Shown here one piece after another: positions 57,701 to 64,000 of a stretch of 64,000 nucleotides of DNA (position 1 is its first letter; every line of letters starts with the position of its first letter). The notes beneath the pieces were generated by a model. It saw nothing but the letters and a program-made list of their open reading frames with translations, was not told the DNA's origin and ran no database searches. Source of the DNA: Pedobacter cryophilus (lineage in GTDB: Bacteria > Bacteroidota > Bacteroidia > Sphingobacteriales > Sphingobacteriaceae); NCBI RefSeq assembly GCF_005116455.1, contig NZ_SWBP01000005.1, positions 62,001 through 126,000 of the forward strand. Reading direction: 5' to 3'. A program made the position numbers and the translations under genes.

Positions 57701-57941
57701 AGAAGATGGTTCTTACTTACGTTTAAGAGCCTTGTCTTTAAGCTATAATGTGCCTTTAAAATCTAGTTTTATAAGAAATGCAACAATTTATGCAACGGCT
57801 AATAATGTTGTTACTTTCACTAAATACTTAGGCTACGACCCAGAATTTAATGGCAATAGCAGTGTATTTGCTCGTGGGGTAGATTTAGGGATGAACCCGC
57901 TTTATAAATCTATGCAATTGGGCGTTCGCATAGGACTATAA
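54741..57941 (+). CDS. SusC/RagA-type TonB-dependent transporter (type B, cassette 2)
   Basis: This 1066-residue protein has a signal peptide (KILVFGLVIFTYSTSMFAQ), a carboxypeptidase-regulatory-like domain (about 48-125, KISGLVKDAATGSPIIGANI), a plug (MYLRGYNSLYATSQPLIVVDGM, ITLIKDGGSLYGTKGANGVLLI) and a barrel with GGDVRFIDTNNDLVIDAND and DGSYLRLRALSLSYN, ending MQLGVRIGL. It is the paralogue of the SusC at 10030-13215. The segment between N-terminal domain and plug (YDVAVLPFSS) lacks the standard TonB-box-like motif. Its SusD is 15 bases downstream. Confidence 0.92.
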   Translation: MLTINKSIKKILVFGLVIFTYSTSMFAQTDSLSKVSSISRDPAYKNLVKISGLVKDAATGSPIIGANITVEGYSAAITGENGKFTINVPNLQSAVVVSGANYQTKEVALKGKLNVEVILYEETYRSVYDVAVLPFSSDLKNRIPYAVNSINNNQAWKKPTETPDSYLQGSFAGLDVVRRSGTPDIGANMYLRGYNSLYATSQPLIVVDGMIFDNNSYGASLVEGHQNNSLANIDIKDIENITLIKDGGSLYGTKGANGVLLITTTKVKDVATHLDFAAYGGVNQNVKALPVMQANDYRIYLSDVLKSKGLTDAAVQAQPYMNDDPNTGFYTYHNNTNWQNEVTDDATSQNYYLRVTGGDDIATYALSLGYLDNNGIINNTSLTRYQTRFNANFNLSKKLEAYTNLSFSRSEQDLNNQALGSKKSPLYLSLIKAPFLSPNEISELGISSPNFSDTDIFGISNPSVVVSDAFVAKNNSYRFMGSFGFGYAFNNKFKLNTLFGVTFNKVRENMFVPQIGVSADVLTTAIGYNQTSASLQRLFSVYNDTWLSFNHDFNQNHKLTSNLGFRYNSNKSEYDTGLSYNTASDDFITLNSGQTTLRTVGGSLGKWNWLNTYANLNYSAFSKYFVAFNLAVDGSSRFGQEIPSALAIGNYRYAVLPSVAASWLVSSEDFMANAAFVESLKLRLSYGLAGNDDIGNYAAKTYYVSQNFLGRQGLVRGNIGNPELKWETNTKFNAGVDAAFLKDRLNISLDFYHNKISDMLIYEPVYTSSGFNYALTNSGAMRNLGLELGLNGRLINKSDLKWDMGLTLATNHNKVNQLPNNDDLITEYGGATILTRVGEKANSFYGYKTNGVYASDTEAATAGLQNKTAEGALIPFKGGDVRFIDTNNDLVIDANDQQIIGDANPDLVGSYSNKLVYKRFTLDAFFTFNLGNDLYNGLRANLEAMSGLENQTLSINNRWRTNGQVTNVPAAVFGDPMQNSRFSDRWVEDGSYLRLRALSLSYNVPLKSSFIRNATIYATANNVVTFTKYLGYDPEFNGNSSVFARGVDLGMNPLYKSMQLGVRIGL

Positions 57942-57956
57942 TTATAATTATTAAAG

Positions 57957-59660
57957 ATGATGATCAATATGAACACAAGAATATATAGTAAATTAAAAAA
58001 AGTATTTGTTTTGTTGATGGTAACAAGCTTGCTGGTGTCTTGTAAAAAGATGCTGGATGTAGCGCCAGAAGATGCCTTAGAAGCAAAACAAATGTATCGT
58101 AATGTGTATGATGCAGATGCTGCTGTTTTAGGTATTTATGGTAAATTTTCTGGCCTTGCAGAACGTTACATTATACTTAATGAGCTAAGGGGCGATTTGT
58201 TAGAAGTTACGCCAAACGCTAATGCTTATTTAAGAGAGATTAGTACACATCAGGTTTCTGAAGATAACCCTTACGCAGATCCACGACCATTTTATGAAGT
58301 CATCATCAATTGTAATGATGCCATGAAAAACTTTACCATTATGCATGATGCTAAGCTTTTAGATGATATTCAATACAACCAAAGATATACAGAAGTAGGC
58401 TTATTACGCTGCTGGTTATATTTACAGTTAGGCATTCAATATGGCAACGTTCCTTATGTAACCCAAGCTATTGATAACGTAAACGATTTAAAAGATGAGT
58501 CTAAATTTCCTAAGCTTACTTTTAACGAACTTTTGGATAAGTTAATTGAATTTACAGAAGCTGTTCCTAAGGTTTATCTTAACCAAAATACATCTTCGGC
58601 AAGTCCTACGCTCATCATGCCAATGAATAGATATACAGTTAGAGATGGCGTGTTTAAGTTTTTTATTCATAGAAAAAGTTTGTTGGGAGATATTAACCTA
58701 TGGAAGGGAAATTATACCAAAGCCGCCGAATATTACAAAGCTGTAATGGAATTAGGCACTACAACCACCACATCTGCAGATCAAAGAGTTGATATTTATG
58801 ATACTTATCGCATCACTAATGATAATTCTGGAAGAAACACTTTATTAACCATTGGTACTATCAACCCTTGGTCTAATATATTTAGTAACGTGTTAGATGA
58901 GGTAGAAACCAACAGAGAACGCATGTGGACTTTGCCTTTAGATAAAGATTTTGCGCCAGGTAATCCTTTTATTAGTTTGTTTTCTTTAACCGGAAAATAT
59001 TTGGTAAAACCATCTGCATTGGCCATTAATAATTGGGACAATCAGGTGCGTATGGATGGTGGTTTAACAGATCGACGTGGGCTCAACAATTCTTATTCTT
59101 CGCCGGGAGCGAATGCTCAAGTTGCAAAATACACTAAGAATTATACTATAACAGCTCCTTTTGAAAACACAGGAATTTGGATGTTGTACAGAGCTGCAAT
59201 TTTACATTTAAGATATGCCGAAGCTGCAAATCAGGCGGGTTATAGTGCAGTAGCCGGTGTAGTTATAAACGATGGTTTTTTTGATAAAGGTGTTGTTTAT
59301 GCAAGCAATCCTACCCCGTTTGATTTTAACGCATTTAAAGGAACAGTAAACGGTAACTGGTACCGAAGTATTGGAATTAGAGGGAGAGCGGTAAATAAAA
59401 GTGTCACTTTTGATATTGCCAATTTGCAAATCGATACCGAAAATAAAATTATTGAGGAAGAAGCTTTAGAAACGGCTTTTGAAGGTTACAGATGGCAAGA
59501 TCTTTTACGTATTGCGTTAAGAAGAGAATCTACTGAGCCTAATTATTTAGCTAATAAAATAGGAGATAAGTTTACTGCTGCCGGAAGTGCAGATGCCGCT
59601 ATTGTACGTTCAAGATTAAGTAATAAAGCAAATTGGTACCTGCCTTTTAAATGGAAATAG
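57957..59660 (+). CDS. SusD/RagB-family glycan-binding lipoprotein (type B, cassette 2)
   Basis: This 567-residue lipoprotein has the lipobox SLLVSC, then KKMLDVAPEDALE. It matches the cassette 1 type-B SusD through RNVYDADAAVLGIYGKF, ILNELRGDL, DNPYADPRPFYEVIINCND, YLQLGIQYGNVPYV, IEEEALETAFEGYRWQDLLRIALRRES and NWYLPFKWK. ATG codons also occur at 57960 and 57969, so the exact start is uncertain by a few residues. Last gene of cassette 2. Unlike cassette 1, no strong GC-rich terminator follows. Confidence 0.92.
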   Translation: MMINMNTRIYSKLKKVFVLLMVTSLLVSCKKMLDVAPEDALEAKQMYRNVYDADAAVLGIYGKFSGLAERYIILNELRGDLLEVTPNANAYLREISTHQVSEDNPYADPRPFYEVIINCNDAMKNFTIMHDAKLLDDIQYNQRYTEVGLLRCWLYLQLGIQYGNVPYVTQAIDNVNDLKDESKFPKLTFNELLDKLIEFTEAVPKVYLNQNTSSASPTLIMPMNRYTVRDGVFKFFIHRKSLLGDINLWKGNYTKAAEYYKAVMELGTTTTTSADQRVDIYDTYRITNDNSGRNTLLTIGTINPWSNIFSNVLDEVETNRERMWTLPLDKDFAPGNPFISLFSLTGKYLVKPSALAINNWDNQVRMDGGLTDRRGLNNSYSSPGANAQVAKYTKNYTITAPFENTGIWMLYRAAILHLRYAEAANQAGYSAVAGVVINDGFFDKGVVYASNPTPFDFNAFKGTVNGNWYRSIGIRGRAVNKSVTFDIANLQIDTENKIIEEEALETAFEGYRWQDLLRIALRRESTEPNYLANKIGDKFTAAGSADAAIVRSRLSNKANWYLPFKWK

Positions 59661-59751
59661 ATTTAATAGGCGTAATTTTTTGTAACCAGTGTATGTTTTT
59701 TTGAATTAAAAAACTCATTATTTATAAGAAAGAGAAATGAGCAACTCAAGT

Positions 59752-59776
59752 AGCTGCTCCAAGTTTCAGCTGCTCC
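59752..59776. repeat. Short direct repeat upstream of the second pectate lyase
   Basis: AGCTGCTCC occurs at 59752-59760 and again at 59768-59776, a 16-base period. It lies in the 183-nt gap between cassette 2 and the pectate lyase gene. The gap also has a weak A/T hairpin (GTTTTTT / AAAAAAC) but no clear TANNTTTG promoter. Function unknown. Confidence 0.35.
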
Positions 59777-59843
59777 CTTAATCAATAATTTTAATAAATT
59801 TCTAAACAGAAAAGTATTAAAATATCCTTTATCAAGATAAAAA

Positions 59844-61106
59844 ATGAAAAAATATTTAAAACTGTACGCATTCCTTTTATTTTTACCTGTTGAATTAATG
59901 GCGCAACAACTCGCTTTCCCCGGGGCATTAGGGCGTGGGCGTTTTGCCAGCGGAGGCAGAGGGTTAGAGGTTTTTCATGTAACCAATTTGAATGATACAG
60001 GTGAAGGATCTTTTAGAGATGCAGTAAGTAAACCCAAAAGAACAGTGGTTTTTGATGTGGGCGGCGTAATTAATATAAAATCTAAAGTGCAGGTGGCATC
60101 TGATATTACCATTGCTGGCCAAACAGCTCCCGGAGAAGGAATTGTGATTTATGGAGATGGGGTTACTTTATCGGGGTCTAAAAATGTGATTATGCGGTAT
60201 TTGCGCTTAAGAGGCAGTATTAACATGTCTAGAGGAACATGTACTTTAATTATTGATCATGCTGAGAATATGATATTTGACCATATTTCTGTTCAATGGG
60301 GCAGATGGGATAATCTTCACATTAAAGAAAGTAACAACATTACGCTGCAACATTGTATCATTGGCGAAGCCATCGATCCTCAAAGATTTGGCGCATTATT
60401 AGAAATTCCTACCAATATTAGTATTTATAATTCTCTTTGGATAGATAATCAAAGTAGAAACCCTAAAGCTAAAGCAAAAATAGAATTTGTAAATAATGTG
60501 GTGTATAATTGGGGTGTAACAGGCTTTGTAGGCGGGCATTCTAGTGCGCATCATTATCAAGATATCATCAATAATTATTTTATTGCTGGTCCAAACTCTA
60601 ATAATTCATTTATTGGGCAGTTTAGCGCTACAGATCATGTTTATCATAAAGGGAATTTTGTTGATTTAAATAAAAATGGAGTTTTAGATGGTATAGCCGT
60701 TCAAGACGAATCTTTTAAATCTGAAAAGGCAACTTTAGAAGAAAAACCCACTGTTTTTAATGTGGATACAAAAATATTAACCGCACAAGAAGCCTATTTA
60801 AATGTGATAAAAGAAGTAGGCTGTAGCTTAAAAAGAGATGCGGTAGATTTACGTTTATTGGGTTACTTAAAATCTTTAGGTAAAGAAGGCGTTATTTTTA
60901 AAACAGAGCAAGCCTCCGGTGGTCAGGGAGTAATAAAAGCGGGTAAAAAAATTAAGGATAAAGACTTAGATGGGATGTCTGATCAATGGGAACGTCGCCA
61001 TCAGTTAAACATCAAAAATGTAAATGATCATCAAAAAATTACAGCTTCTGGTTATTCAAACCTCGAAGAATATTTAAATAATTTGGTGACTGCTCATCAA
61101 AAATAA
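59844..61106 (+). CDS. Pectate lyase (PL1-like) without sorting domain, probably periplasmic
   Basis: This 420-residue protein has a signal peptide (KKYLKLYAFLLFLPVELMAQ). The beta-helix lyase motifs parallel those of the large lyase at 37350: AFPGALGRGRFASGGRG, VTNLNDTGEGSFRDAV, ITIAGQTAPGEGI, MIFDHISVQWGRWDN, SRNPKAKAKIEFVNNVVYNWG and IINNYFIAGP. The C-terminus has a calcium-type DKDLDGMSDQWERRH repeat. It has no FN3, LamG or type IX sorting domain. Family knowledge: beta-elimination of polygalacturonate. The pairing of a surface-exported and a plain secreted lyase suggests cleavage first outside and then in the periplasm. A glycosidase gene follows 9 bases later. Confidence 0.87.
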   Translation: MKKYLKLYAFLLFLPVELMAQQLAFPGALGRGRFASGGRGLEVFHVTNLNDTGEGSFRDAVSKPKRTVVFDVGGVINIKSKVQVASDITIAGQTAPGEGIVIYGDGVTLSGSKNVIMRYLRLRGSINMSRGTCTLIIDHAENMIFDHISVQWGRWDNLHIKESNNITLQHCIIGEAIDPQRFGALLEIPTNISIYNSLWIDNQSRNPKAKAKIEFVNNVVYNWGVTGFVGGHSSAHHYQDIINNYFIAGPNSNNSFIGQFSATDHVYHKGNFVDLNKNGVLDGIAVQDESFKSEKATLEEKPTVFNVDTKILTAQEAYLNVIKEVGCSLKRDAVDLRLLGYLKSLGKEGVIFKTEQASGGQGVIKAGKKIKDKDLDGMSDQWERRHQLNIKNVNDHQKITASGYSNLEEYLNNLVTAHQK

Positions 61107-61115
61107 AGCGTATAA

Positions 61116-63269
61116 ATGAATCTATATCTTAATATAAAAGTTAATTTTTTTGCAGTTCCTTTTGTTGTTTTAATGCTGAGTTGTGCTGTTTACGCTCAAG
61201 AAAAAATAGATAGAAAAGCACTGGTAGAAAGACATACCATAAAAATTGAAAAAGCCGACCCTCTTTCGTCATTAACAATTGGTAACGGCGAATTTGCCAT
61301 GACAGTTGATGTTACCGGGCTACAATCTTTTCCAGATTTCTATCAGGATGGTGTGCCTTTAGGTACCCAGTCTGAATGGGGATGGGATAGCTTTAAAGAT
61401 ACGGCAGGCTACCGTTTAGAAGAAAGCTTTAAAGATTATGAGCAACATGGGCGTAAGGTAAGTTACGCTGTGCAAAAGTCTGAAACGGCAAGAGGTAAAG
61501 AAGCTGCAGATTGGTTTCGCCAAAATGCACATCGTTTACAGTTAGGTAATTTTGGACTAGAGTTTTATGATAAAAGCGGAAAGATTTTACCTATTTCTGC
61601 CATCAAAAACATTAAACAAGAATTAAACATGTACACCGGAATAATCCATTCGGTTTACGAAGTGGAAGGCGAAAAAGTAGAAGTGACTACCCTTGCTCAG
61701 CCCAATCAAGATGGCGTAATGGCTACTGTAAAATCAGCACTCATCAAAAAAGGACAGCTTAAAATAAGGTTAAGATATCCTTATCCAACAGCACAATGGG
61801 CAGATGTAGGAAATTATTTTGGAGAAGATAGCCAGCATCAAACACAAATAGTAAAACAATTAGGTTCATCAGCTCAAATTAAACATCAGTTACAAGGCAC
61901 TCAATATGCTACCTCATTAAATTGGAGTGGCAAAGCTCAAATCAGCGAAAAGCAAAAGCATTATTTCTTAATTAGTCCTGATAAAAATCAAGATCAATTT
62001 CAAATCAGTATTACCTTTTCTCAAAACGATAAAATCCCATCTTCCTCATTTAAAGAGATAGCCAAAGCCAATCAAAAAACTTGGGAAACTTACTGGGAAA
62101 GTGGCGGGGCGGTTGATTTTTCTGGAAGTACAGATTCCAGGGCTTTTGAATTAGAAAGACGCGTGATTTTATCGCAATATTTAATGCGAGTGCAAGAAGC
62201 AGGTTATTTTCCGCCGCAAGAAACAGGCTTAACTTACAACAGTTGGTTTGGTAAACCGCATTTAGAAATGCATTGGTGGCATGGCGTTCATTATGCACTT
62301 TGGGGCAGGGCAAGTTTATTGCAAAAAAGTACCGATTGGTATTTTAAAGTAATGGATGGAGCAAAAAATATTGCAAAAAGACAAGGTTTTGAAGGCGTGA
62401 GATGGCAAAAAATGACCGATAATGAGGGTAACGAAGTTCCATCAAGTATTGGCGCCATGTTGGTTTGGCAACAGCCACATCCCATCACTTACACCGAATT
62501 GCTTTATCGGGATAACCCAAATAAAGCAGTTTTAGAAAAGTATAAAAAAATAGTTTTTGCTACCGCAGATTTTATGGCTTCGTTTGCCCATTTAAATCCT
62601 AAAACTAATAAATATGATTTGGGCCCGGGTTTAATTCCTGCTCAAGAAAGATTTAAAGCCGAAGAAACCTTTAACCCCACGTATGAACTTTGTTATTGGA
62701 AATGGGCTTTAGAAACAGCACAACAATGGCGTTTACGATTGGGAATGCCACGAGAAGCTAAATGGGATGATGTGATTCAAAAAATTGCGCCATTACCCGT
62801 TTTAGGTGATGTTTATTTGGCTGCCGAAAGCGCTCCAGATTCTTACACCAACCCAGAGTTTAAAACAGATCACCCTTCTGTTTTTGGTGCTTTTGGTATG
62901 TTGCCTCAAACAGGTTTGGTAGATACCACAATTATGAAAAACACCTTTAATCTTATTTGGAAAGATTGGAGTTGGGCCGAAACCTGGGGTTGGGATTTCC
63001 CATTAACTGCTATGACGGCTGCCAGGTTAGGAATGCCAGAAAAAGCAGTTGATGCTTTATTAATGAACATCAAAACAAATACTTATTTAGTAAACGGGCA
63101 TAATTATCAAGACGATAGGTTAAGAATTTATATGCCTGGTAACGGCGGTTTATTAACCGCAGTTGCAATGATGTGTGCCGGCTGGGATGGTACAAATGAA
63201 AAGAATCCTGGATTCCCTAAAGATGGTACATGGAATGTACGTTGGGAGGGTCTTATAAAAATGCCTTAA
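61116..63269 (+). CDS. Six-hairpin-type glycosidase-like protein, family uncertain
   Basis: This 717-residue protein begins with a hydrophobic segment (FFAVPFVVLMLSC, then AVYAQ) that could be cut either at AQ by signal peptidase I or at the cysteine as a lipoprotein. The N-terminal part has LTIGNGEFAMTVDVTGLQ, the opening beta-sandwich motif of (alpha/alpha)6 glycosidases related to GH65/GH95-type proteins. The helical core has RRVILSQYLMRVQEAGYFPPQETGL, KPHLEMHWWHGVHYALWGR, NPTYELCYWKWALETA and WAETWGWDFPLTAMTAARLG. The E in HLEMHWWH is a candidate catalytic residue. I do not assign a family or substrate. Immediate context with a pectate lyase suggests action on pectin-derived oligosaccharides. 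A terminator follows about 65 bases after the stop. Confidence 0.65.
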   Translation: MNLYLNIKVNFFAVPFVVLMLSCAVYAQEKIDRKALVERHTIKIEKADPLSSLTIGNGEFAMTVDVTGLQSFPDFYQDGVPLGTQSEWGWDSFKDTAGYRLEESFKDYEQHGRKVSYAVQKSETARGKEAADWFRQNAHRLQLGNFGLEFYDKSGKILPISAIKNIKQELNMYTGIIHSVYEVEGEKVEVTTLAQPNQDGVMATVKSALIKKGQLKIRLRYPYPTAQWADVGNYFGEDSQHQTQIVKQLGSSAQIKHQLQGTQYATSLNWSGKAQISEKQKHYFLISPDKNQDQFQISITFSQNDKIPSSSFKEIAKANQKTWETYWESGGAVDFSGSTDSRAFELERRVILSQYLMRVQEAGYFPPQETGLTYNSWFGKPHLEMHWWHGVHYALWGRASLLQKSTDWYFKVMDGAKNIAKRQGFEGVRWQKMTDNEGNEVPSSIGAMLVWQQPHPITYTELLYRDNPNKAVLEKYKKIVFATADFMASFAHLNPKTNKYDLGPGLIPAQERFKAEETFNPTYELCYWKWALETAQQWRLRLGMPREAKWDDVIQKIAPLPVLGDVYLAAESAPDSYTNPEFKTDHPSVFGAFGMLPQTGLVDTTIMKNTFNLIWKDWSWAETWGWDFPLTAMTAARLGMPEKAVDALLMNIKTNTYLVNGHNYQDDRLRIYMPGNGGLLTAVAMMCAGWDGTNEKNPGFPKDGTWNVRWEGLIKMP

Positions 63270-63335
63270 TAATAATGAGGGTTTATACATAATTGGTTCT
63301 GTAGGGGATTACGTTCTAGTAACTTCTGCAATTTC

Positions 63336-63374
63336 AGTAGGGATAACGTCAGCTTATCCCTACTTTCTTTTAAA
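63336..63374 (+). terminator. Intrinsic terminator after the lyase-glycosidase pair
   Basis: Arms AGTAGGGATAA (63336-63346) and TTATCCCTACT (63354-63364) pair perfectly over 11 bp with a 7-nt loop, followed by TTCTTTT. A degenerate copy of the left arm (GTAGGGGATTACG) occurs just upstream at 63301. Confidence 0.8.
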
Positions 63375-63419
63375 CAAGAATAAAAGATGAGTTTCTTTTT
63401 CTTTTTATAATTTGGTAAG

Positions 63420-64000
63420 ATGAGACGTAAAGATTTTTTGATTTCAAGCGCATTAGCCGGCATCACTTTATTTTTGCCAGATTGGAGTTTGGCCTCCAAT
63501 CAAAAAGATCCAAAACTATCCAAACTTGCTAAACGCTTAAAACCACTTCATAGAATTTTAGAGTTAGAAGGTTATTACGTTTGGTGTTGTAGCCCAATTT
63601 TAGCCGATGACGGTAAAGTTCATGTTTTTTATTCTCGGTGGGATGCCAAAAAAGGAATGGGAGGTTGGATAAACGGTTCAGAAATTTGTCAGGCTGTAGC
63701 CGATGGTCCCGAAGCAGAATTTAAACACCTTCGTGTAGTGTTAAAACCCCGAGGAACTGAATTTTGGGATGGCACTACCTGTCACAATCCGCTTATTAAA
63801 AAAGTAGATGGAAAATATGCGCTCTTTTATATGGGTAACCATAATGGTAAAACCAGTACCAAATTAATAGGTTTAAGCATAGCCGATGATCTTTTAGGCG
63901 AATTTAAACATGCAGAAAAACCTTTGCTGCAAGCGGGTAAACTAGGCAGTTGGGACGATCATTGCACCACCAACCCGGCGTTTGTAAAACATCCAAACGG
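63420..64000 (+). CDS. Beta-propeller glycosidase-like protein (GH43/GH117-like), 3' end outside window
   Basis: The frame opens at ATG 63420 and stays open to the right edge (193 codons visible). The N-terminus MRRKDFLISSALAGITLFLPDW resembles a twin-arginine or ordinary export signal; the arginine spacing is not a perfect Tat motif. The mature part has propeller-like strands: YYVWCCSPILADDGKVHVFYSRWD, FWDGTTCHNPLIKKVDGKYALFYMGNHNG and SWDDHCTTNPAFVKHPNG. This pattern is typical of five-bladed propeller glycosidases, but the catalytic residues cannot be completed from the fragment. It starts 46 bases after a terminator hairpin, so it probably has its own promoter or uses read-through. Confidence 0.65.
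   Translation, partial: MRRKDFLISSALAGITLFLPDWSLASNQKDPKLSKLAKRLKPLHRILELEGYYVWCCSPILADDGKVHVFYSRWDAKKGMGGWINGSEICQAVADGPEAEFKHLRVVLKPRGTEFWDGTTCHNPLIKKVDGKYALFYMGNHNGKTSTKLIGLSIADDLLGEFKHAEKPLLQAGKLGSWDDHCTTNPAFVKHPN

Noticed and set aside
59661..59843. A promoter for the second pectate lyase
   Set aside because: TATGTTTT near 59693 is one base from the -7 consensus but has no properly spaced -33 TTG, so it is not called.
1..64000. CRISPR arrays, insertion sequences, tRNA or rRNA genes
   Set aside because: No regularly spaced repeat series, transposase motif, or RNA-gene signature was seen on either strand.

Overview
The window looks like a large polysaccharide-utilisation locus (PUL) from a member of the Bacteroidota, most likely Sphingobacteriaceae (Pedobacter-like). 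This rests on AT-rich DNA, three kinds of SusC/SusD pair, surface-lipoprotein signal peptides, a hybrid two-component regulator, type IX secretion (T9SS) C-terminal tags, and promoters of the TTG-N20-TANNTTTG type. Every supported gene is on the plus strand. I saw no tRNA, rRNA, transposase or CRISPR array. Both window ends cut through genes.

Layout. (1) Positions 1-15003 hold cassette 1: a truncated multi-FAS1 (fasciclin-domain) protein, SusC-A, SusD-A, a FAS1 lipoprotein, a second FAS1 lipoprotein, SusC-B and SusD-B. (2) Position 15083 begins a GH115 alpha-glucuronidase, directly behind a strong hairpin. (3) Positions 17945-18632 are non-coding, with a candidate small RNA (consensus promoter to terminator, about 120 nt), inverted repeats and a second consensus promoter. 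(4) Positions 18633-23371 encode a third, more conventional SusC/SusD pair, ended by a terminator. (5) Positions 23700-32409 form a tight enzyme operon: GH106-like rhamnosidase, GH2, sialate-O-acetylesterase-like esterase and GH28. (6) Positions 32518-36951 encode the hybrid two-component sensor/regulator (HTCS). (7) Positions 37350-43625 encode a large T9SS-exported pectate lyase and a T9SS-exported beta-rich protein of unknown function. (8) Positions 44212-59660 hold cassette 2, the same seven genes in the same order as cassette 1 but clearly diverged. (9) From 59844 to the end come a second pectate lyase, an (alpha/alpha)6-type glycosidase-like protein and the start of a beta-propeller glycosidase-like protein.

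Working model (inference). The enzyme set of two pectate lyases, GH28, GH106, GH2, an esterase and GH115 fits an acidic, rhamnose-containing plant polymer such as pectin or rhamnogalacturonan. The T9SS pectate lyase would cut at the surface. Five SusC/SusD pairs would import oligosaccharides, and periplasmic enzymes would finish them. The HTCS would sense a product and activate transcription.

The most unusual points are the duplicated seven-gene cassette in which FAS1-domain lipoproteins occupy the place normally held by surface glycan-binding proteins, and a conserved dyad-plus-promoter block. That block lies upstream of both the pectate lyase and cassette 2, and its two copies differ by a compensatory change that preserves the dyad.
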